Origin: Nonomuraea angiospora
GTDB taxonomy: Bacteria; Actinomycetota; Actinomycetes; Streptosporangiales; Streptosporangiaceae
Length of the DNA: 64,000 bases
Direction of reading: 5' to 3'
NCBI RefSeq assembly: GCF_014873145.1
Contig: NZ_JADBEK010000001.1
Coordinates: 11,532,001-11,596,000, forward strand
Shown: positions 59,883 to 64,000 of the stretch, in pieces
How positions within the stretch are numbered: position 1 is the stretch's first letter
Layout of the letters: every line of letters starts with the position of its first letter
Notes under the pieces: generated by a model
What the model saw: the letters and a program-made list of their open reading frames with translations, nothing else
What the model was told of the DNA's origin: nothing
Databases searched by the model: none
Made by a program: the position numbers and the translations under genes

Positions 59883-60683
59883 ATGTCCACGAACGAAGAC
59901 CAGATCCGCGACCTCGTCCTGCGCTGGGCCGAGGCGGTGCACCGCGGCGACCTGGAGACGGTCCTCGCGGACCACGCGGCGGACATCGTGATGTTCGACG
60001 TGCCGGAGGACGTTCGCGGCATCGAGGCGTACGAGAAGGCCTGGCCGCCGTTCTTCGAGTGGCAGGCGCGGGGGGCGGCGTTCGAGATCGAGTCGCTGGA
60101 CGTCGTCGCCGGTGGCGGCGTCGCCTTCGCGTACGCGCTGCTGCGGTGCGGCATGCCCGCCGACGACCGGCGGCTGCGGTTGACGCTCGGCCTGCGCGAG
60201 GAGGGCGGCCGGTGGGTCGTCGCGCACGAGCACCACTCGTTCCCGATCGCCGACGACGCGGCGGCCGTGCGGGAGGTGCGCGGGGTGCACGAGCGGTGGT
60301 ACGCGGGCACCGCGGCCAAGGACCTGGACGGCATGATGGCCGCCATCGCCGACGACGTCGTGTCGTACGAGCATGACGCGCCGCTCGAGTACGTGGGCGT
60401 CGAGGCGGTGCGGGAGGTCTGCGCGCGCGGCCTCGACGAGGGACCCGACGTCCGCTTCGACATGCCGGAGCTGAAGGTCATGGCCAGGGAGGACCTCGCG
60501 GTCGCGTGGGGACTCAACCGGGTTCGCGTCGGCGGGGGTGCCGAGACGTGGTCGCGGGGGACGCGGGTGTTCGAGCGGCGGGACGGCTCCTGGGTGATGA
60601 TCCACCAGCACGTCTCCTACCCGTACGACCCGGCCACCGGCGAGGCGCGGACCGACCTGCGCCCAGGCCCTGCCCGGCGCTAG
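59883..60683 (+). CDS. Protein with two tandem SnoaL-like (NTF2-fold) domains
   Basis: 266 residues. The first domain starts IRDLVLRWAEAVHRGDLETVL and ends at about 125 (VAHEHHSFPI); the second starts VREVRGVHERWYAGTAAKDLDG and ends VMIHQHVSYPY. Each resembles SnoaL/ketosteroid-isomerase-like proteins of the SgcJ type. No catalytic assignment is possible. The gene lies 63 nt after the sigma factor gene, which carries a similar domain, and overlaps the convergent MerR gene by 4 nt. Confidence 0.82.
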   Translation: MSTNEDQIRDLVLRWAEAVHRGDLETVLADHAADIVMFDVPEDVRGIEAYEKAWPPFFEWQARGAAFEIESLDVVAGGGVAFAYALLRCGMPADDRRLRLTLGLREEGGRWVVAHEHHSFPIADDAAAVREVRGVHERWYAGTAAKDLDGMMAAIADDVVSYEHDAPLEYVGVEAVREVCARGLDEGPDVRFDMPELKVMAREDLAVAWGLNRVRVGGGAETWSRGTRVFERRDGSWVMIHQHVSYPYDPATGEARTDLRPGPARR

Positions 60684-61042
60684 GCCGGGGGCCGGACGGT
60701 GGCGAGCATGGTGTCGAGGGCGCGCTGGGACGTCTGCAGCCGTTCGATCGTCCCGGCGATGCGCTCGCGCTCTCTCCGCAGGTTGCTCACCATGCCCGGG
60801 CATGCCGTCGGCACCATCCCGTCGCCGTCGTCGTGGACGCAGGGCAGCAGGAGGGCGATCACGGTCGTCGGGAGTCCGGCGGCGAGCATCGTACGGATGT
60901 GGCGCACCGCCGCCACGTCCGGCTCGGCGTACTCGCGGTAGCCGTTGGGCAGCCGCACCGGCCGCAGCAGCCCCTGCTCCTCGTAGTAACGCAGCAGCCG
61001 CCTGCTCACCCCGGTGCGGCGGGCCAGCTCTCCGATCCTCAT
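60680..61042 (-). CDS. MerR-family transcriptional regulator
   Basis: 120 residues. The DNA-binding domain reads MRIGELARRTGVSRRLLRYYEEQGLLRP, followed by NGYREYAEPDVAAVRHIRTML; a long dimerisation helix ends the protein. Between them LLLPCVHDDGDG and TACPGM contain two Cys and one His that might sense a metal or redox signal. It is divergent from an SDR gene whose promoter has the 19-bp spacer typical of MerR control. Confidence 0.9.
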   Translation of the reverse strand: MRIGELARRTGVSRRLLRYYEEQGLLRPVRLPNGYREYAEPDVAAVRHIRTMLAAGLPTTVIALLLPCVHDDGDGMVPTACPGMVSNLRRERERIAGTIERLQTSQRALDTMLATVRPPA

Positions 61043-61049
61043 GTGTCCC

Positions 61050-61080
61050 TTGACCTTCACATCGATGTGACGCCTTAGCT
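61050..61080 (+). promoter_or_regulatory. MerR-type promoter, 19-bp spacer with TCACATCGATGTGA palindrome
   Basis: TTGACC (61050-61055) and TTAGCT (61075-61080) are separated by 19 bp, longer than normal and diagnostic of MerR-activated promoters. The perfect palindrome TCACATCGATGTGA (61057-61070) fills the spacer. The promoter points to the SDR gene at 61109 and overlaps the upstream region of the merR gene. Confidence 0.75.
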
Positions 61081-61108
61081 TCCGATCACAACAACGGAAA
61101 GGGGCCGA

Positions 61109-61750
61109 ATGATGCCTGGAGTTGTGATCATCGGAGCGGGGCCGGGGATCGGCCGGTCCGTCGCCCGCCGGTTCGCGCGGGAGGGGCTGCCGGTCGCGCT
61201 CGTCTCGCGTACCGGCACGACGCTCGACCTGGACGGGGTGCTCGCGTACAAGGCCGACAGCACCGACGAGGACCAGCTCAGAGCGGCCCTCGACGCGGCC
61301 GCGGCCGAGCTGGGCACGCCGGACGCCGTGGTCTACAACGCCGCGGTCATCCGGCCGGACGCGCCGGGCGAGGTGAGCGTGCGGGCCCAGCTGGACGCCT
61401 GGGCCGTGAACGTGGTGGGGGCGCTCGTCGCGGCCGCGCACGTGGCGCCCGCGATGGCCCGGCGCGGCAGCGGGTCGTTCCTCATCACCGGGGGGATGCC
61501 CGAGCCCAAGGCCCAGTACGTCAGCCTCTCGCTCGGCAAGGCGGGCGTGCGGACGCTGGCGGCGCTGCTCGACCAGGAGTACGGGCCCTCGGGGGTGCAC
61601 GTGGCCAGCGTCACCGTGGCCGGACCGGTCGCGCCCGGCACGGCCTTCGACCCCGACGACATCGCCGAGCACTACTGGCGCCTGCACACCCAGCCTCGGG
61701 AACGGTGGGAACGGGAGGTCCTCCATGACGGCACGGCATCACGTTGGTGA
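61109..61750 (+). CDS. Atypical short-chain dehydrogenase
   Basis: 213 residues. The coenzyme motif is GAGPGIGRSVARRFAREG and the NNAG equivalent is VVYNAAV. The usual catalytic YxxxK is not present in register: the segment reads QYVSLSLGKAG, with a Ser four residues before the Lys and the Tyr seven before. It may be a poor catalyst or act as a binding protein. GGAAAGGGG precedes the ATG. It is the likely target of the divergent MerR regulator. Confidence 0.8.
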   Translation: MMPGVVIIGAGPGIGRSVARRFAREGLPVALVSRTGTTLDLDGVLAYKADSTDEDQLRAALDAAAAELGTPDAVVYNAAVIRPDAPGEVSVRAQLDAWAVNVVGALVAAAHVAPAMARRGSGSFLITGGMPEPKAQYVSLSLGKAGVRTLAALLDQEYGPSGVHVASVTVAGPVAPGTAFDPDDIAEHYWRLHTQPRERWEREVLHDGTASRW

Positions 61751-62449
61751 GGCCGTCGAGTCGCGGGGCGTGAGTTGCCAGAGCCAGCCGATCGCGTCGA
61801 GCCCGAGCCGTCCGGCCACCCGCTGGGAGGAGTGGTTGTCGGCACTCGTGCTGTAGAACAGGCGGACACCCGGCAGCAGGCCCGCCCACGCCGCGGTGGT
61901 CGCCGCCGCGTACCCGCGGCCCCGGAAGGCGGGCGAGGTCCAGGCGCCCGCCTCGGCCCCCTCGGGGGTCAGCCGGGCGCTGTGGCAGATCGCGGCCACC
62001 TGGCCGTCCTCGACGATCATCGCCCAGGGCGCGCCCGCGCCGCCGGCGAGCAACTCGTCCCACTCCTCGGGCTCCCAGCCCGCGGGGCGCAGCGGGCGCA
62101 GGCGCGCGGCGTGCGACGGGTCGTCCGACGTGATGACGTCGGCGGGCGCCTCGAACGTGAGCGGCGGCCGCACCAGATAGCACGGCCCTCCGGACACCGC
62201 CCGCCCGCCGCCCAGCAGGGCGTCGCACCGCGCCAGGACGTCAGGCGGGTGGCCCGGGGACGACGGGACGCCTTGGGAGACGAGGTCGAGAAGCTCGGTG
62301 GCGACCGGGTCGGGCACGTCGGCGCGGACCGCGGCGGTCAGGCCGTCGGCCGCCACGCCGATCACCAGCTCCTCCGGCCCCGGCAGGCGTCCTCGGCCGT
62401 CGAGGCGCCAGACGACGCCGAGCTCGATGCGGAGCAGGTCGGTGGTCAT
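61739..62449 (-). CDS. GNAT-family N-acetyltransferase
   Basis: 236 residues. The acetyl-CoA loop is SPAFRGRGYAAATTAAWAGLL, preceded by VAAICHSARLTPEGAEAGAW, as in GNAT proteins of the kind annotated acetyltransferase GNAT family with a C-terminal domain. The first 130 residues do not show a recognisable domain. The ATG overlaps the TGA of a 23-codon mini-cistron that is a partial duplicate of this gene's own 5' end. Its 3' end overlaps the convergent SDR gene by 12 nt. Confidence 0.82.
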   Translation of the reverse strand: MTTDLLRIELGVVWRLDGRGRLPGPEELVIGVAADGLTAAVRADVPDPVATELLDLVSQGVPSSPGHPPDVLARCDALLGGGRAVSGGPCYLVRPPLTFEAPADVITSDDPSHAARLRPLRPAGWEPEEWDELLAGGAGAPWAMIVEDGQVAAICHSARLTPEGAEAGAWTSPAFRGRGYAAATTAAWAGLLPGVRLFYSTSADNHSSQRVAGRLGLDAIGWLWQLTPRDSTASPT

Positions 62450-62512
62450 GGCTCCTCCGGTCCTGGCAGGCGTCCTCGGCCGTCGAGGCGCCAGGTGACG
62501 CCCAGCTCGATG
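62368..62512. repeat. 83-bp-period duplication of the GNAT gene 5' end
   Basis: 62368-62429 and 62451-62512 are 62-nt copies with few differences. The outer copy lacks 15 bp present near the genuine GNAT start. The duplicated segment includes start and coupling region. Confidence 0.85.
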
Positions 62513-62517
62513 GTCAT
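62446..62517 (-). CDS. Duplication-born 23-codon mini-cistron before the GNAT gene
   Basis: It encodes MTIELGVTWRLDGRGRLPGP plus EEP. The GNAT protein begins MTTDLLRIELGVVWRLDGRG, so the mini-cistron is a copy with five codons deleted. Its ATG overlaps the stop of the upstream HEAT-repeat gene (ATGA) and its TGA overlaps the GNAT ATG (ATGA). It is probably a by-product that still allows coupled translation. Confidence 0.65.
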   Translation of the reverse strand: MTIELGVTWRLDGRGRLPGPEEP

Positions 62518-63584
62518 GACTCCACCAGCGTGAACGCGGCGCTGGCCGCCACCCTACCGTTGACGATCACGTCGAGCTCCCTGGTGCCCGGCGGCTCGTC
62601 GCGGGTGGTGACCGGACGGAAGGAATGGCTCTTGCGCACGGTGAACGTCGCGCCCGGCCCCGCCGCCTCCCGCTGGCCCAGGTGGAAGACCCGGCGCGAG
62701 CCCGCCCGCCGGATCGCGTACTTGAGCAGCACAGGACCCGGCGCGCCCGCCGTGACCGTGACGGCGAAGGACAGCCTCCCGCCGACGGCCACCGTGTCGG
62801 ACTCGAGGGCCAGCAGGTCGACCGCGCCGCTGCCCGGGGTGGCGCCCACCAGTGCCAGCGCCTCCGGGTGGCCGGCGCGCAGCAGCCCGCGCACGGCGTG
62901 CCGCAGCACCTTCTCCACGTGCGAGCCGCCGTCGGAACGCCATCGGGCCAGCAGCTCCACCGCCACCTCCGGATGGTCCTTGGCCAGGTCGTTGACGTGG
63001 TTGGCGACCGAGCGGCGGACGTATTCGCTCGGGTCGTCGCGCAGCCGGTCGAGCAGGGGCAGGGTCGGCCCCGGTGTCATCAGCCAGCGCACCCGGGCGC
63101 CCCACGGCAGCCGCGGGCGCGACCCCTCCGAGGCCAGGCGGCGCAGATGCTCGTCGGGGGACTCCGCCCAGCCGTACATGATCTTGAGCGCGTCGTCGCG
63201 GTAGCGCTCCAGGTAGGGCCGTACGGCGAACTCGCCCGTCGCGTACGGCGTGAGCACGGCCAGCGTGCCCATCCCCGCCTCCAGGTGGTCGACCCCCTGG
63301 ACGGCCGTGTGGTCGGTGGCCGGCCAGCCGCTCCACATGTCCAGCGTGACCCGCGAGGCGCCCTCGCGCACGACCTCGGCGGCCTGCGGATAGGGCAGCG
63401 GCAGCGCGTCGTGCAGGGCCGCGGCGACATGCCGGACGCGGTCCTTGAGCTCGAGCCCGTCGAGCCCGGCCAGGGCACGCGCGGTGAAGGCGGCCCGCGG
63501 GAACGGCGCCCAGGCGGCGGCCAGCCCGTCGGCCAGCACGGATATGGACCGGGCGTTGATCATGTCCTTGAGCGGTTGAGGCAC
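62514..63584 (-). CDS. HEAT-repeat protein of the DNA alkylation repair (AlkD-like) type
   Basis: 356 residues. Residues 1 to about 260 are alpha-helical repeats of the AlkD kind (RDDPSEYVRRSVANHVNDLAKDHPEVAVELL, cut here to EYVRRSVANHVNDLAKDHP, which is its hallmark). The C-terminal 100 residues form a beta-rich domain (LSFAVTVTAGAPGPVLLKYAI, RELDVIVNGRVAASAAFTL) also found in actinobacterial homologues. A role in recognising alkylated bases is inferred from the family. The stop overlaps the mini-cistron ATG. Confidence 0.82.
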   Translation of the reverse strand: MPQPLKDMINARSISVLADGLAAAWAPFPRAAFTARALAGLDGLELKDRVRHVAAALHDALPLPYPQAAEVVREGASRVTLDMWSGWPATDHTAVQGVDHLEAGMGTLAVLTPYATGEFAVRPYLERYRDDALKIMYGWAESPDEHLRRLASEGSRPRLPWGARVRWLMTPGPTLPLLDRLRDDPSEYVRRSVANHVNDLAKDHPEVAVELLARWRSDGGSHVEKVLRHAVRGLLRAGHPEALALVGATPGSGAVDLLALESDTVAVGGRLSFAVTVTAGAPGPVLLKYAIRRAGSRRVFHLGQREAAGPGATFTVRKSHSFRPVTTRDEPPGTRELDVIVNGRVAASAAFTLVES

Positions 63585-63617
63585 GCGCCCACTGTGCCAG
63601 CCGCCACCGACAATCTG

Positions 63618-64000
63618 TCAGCCCCGCTGGGACAGCTCGGCGAAGTAGGCCCGCATCGAGGGATAGTAGTCGTCGAAGTCCGGCGTGGGGGAGTCGTCGC
63701 GGGCGGCCACGAGCATGTCGAGGTAGTACTCCCAGCCGGGGCCGACCTCGCCGATCGCGTCCTCGTTGTCGAGATGGTGGACGAACCGCAGCTCCGTCGT
63801 GCCGTCGCGCTCCTCCAGCAGCAGTTCGACCCGCCAGGCCCCGAACTCGTCGAGCGCGGACACGGCCAGCCGCTTCGGTGGTTCGCACGCCTCGATGCGC
63901 ATCTCGAACCAGGGGGCCTGCTCCTCGTACACCATCCGGACCTTGATCGTCTGCCCGGGCGCGCCGTGGCCTTCCCATGGGCCGAACCAGCGGGCGGTGC
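63618..64000 (-). CDS. SRPBCC/AHSA1-family protein, 5' end beyond the window
   Basis: About 126 residues are visible; the frame stays open to the window edge (TARWFGPWEGHGAPGQTIKV before the internal ATG at 63935), so the start lies outside. RWFGPWEG, APWFEMRIEACEPPKRLAVS, GTTELRFVHHL and GPGWEYYLDMLVAA are typical of the Aha1-like START fold, a hydrophobic-ligand pocket. In actinobacteria such genes often sit beside ArsR-type regulators; none is visible here. Confidence 0.85.
   Translation of the reverse strand, partial: TARWFGPWEGHGAPGQTIKVRMVYEEQAPWFEMRIEACEPPKRLAVSALDEFGAWRVELLLEERDGTTELRFVHHLDNEDAIGEVGPGWEYYLDMLVAARDDSPTPDFDDYYPSMRAYFAELSQRG

Overview
This window is very GC-rich actinobacterial chromosome. 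Signs of this are frequent GTG starts, many ATGA/GTGA stop-start overlaps, a PucR/SARP/XRE-TPR/LuxR regulator repertoire, an F420-NADP reductase-type gene, DUF3105/DUF305 and Excalibur proteins, and -10 boxes placed 7 nt before start codons (leaderless mRNAs). The gene set looks like the Streptosporangiales (for example a Nonomuraea-like organism), but that placement is an inference. I saw no tRNA, rRNA, CRISPR array or insertion sequence.

Layout. 1-3312: corrinoid ABC importer (btuF-btuC-btuD) translationally coupled to cbiZ, a B12 salvage operon. 3376-7807: a Uma2-type nuclease gene convergent with and overlapping a hydantoinase/oxoprolinase pair (hyuA-hyuB). 7911-11866: an HtrA-like ectodomain protein without catalytic residues, coupled to a Ser/Thr kinase, then an orphan LuxR-type response regulator. 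11937-15678: a coupled trio (DUF6421-like protein, SDR, threonine aldolase). 15687-18572: CrtI-like oxidoreductase, DUF305 and DUF3105. 18723-23185: calcium-type proteins (two EF-hand proteins, one Excalibur protein) mixed with alanine dehydrogenase and a purine permease. 23169-26962: a molybdenum hydroxylase large subunit divergent from pucR. 26937-31704: an accessory block holding an AfsR-like giant regulator, a decayed copy of the pucR 3' end, a 43-residue secreted peptide gene, and a divergent XRE-TPR regulator. 31749-34321: copC and a copD-ctaG fusion. 34529-38530: a lone HATPase, map, a small conserved protein, a cyclase-family enzyme, a LysR regulator and an SIS-like protein. 38704-40584: secreted lipase and an F420-NADP reductase-like protein. 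40640-44767: an ABC exporter with a DesK/DesR-like two-component system and an alpha/beta hydrolase. 44780-48407: MocR regulator, a trans-sulfuration PLP enzyme and a threonine dehydratase. 48408-48892: tandem repeats. 48893-53994: panB, two MFS transporters and a TetR regulator, with another minisatellite. 54217-58006: a coupled envelope trio (beta-helix protein, cupredoxin lipoprotein, membrane protein). 58102-58771: relics of an ABC ATPase and a kinase. 58800-64000: ECF sigma factor with a SnoaL tail, double SnoaL protein, MerR/SDR divergon, GNAT, HEAT-repeat protein and an SRPBCC protein.

The most interesting points are: (1) the XRE-TPR regulator with a divergent gene for a tiny secreted peptide ending in PCC, which has the architecture of a peptide-pheromone cassette; (2) the kinase coupled to a pseudoprotease receptor carrying a cytoplasmic zinc ribbon; (3) three places where a stop/start coupling junction has been tandemly duplicated, two of them leaving a 16- or 23-codon mini-cistron with ATGA overlaps at both ends; (4) a purine operon that includes an EF-hand protein and a 12-bp hairpin occluding the permease ribosome binding site.
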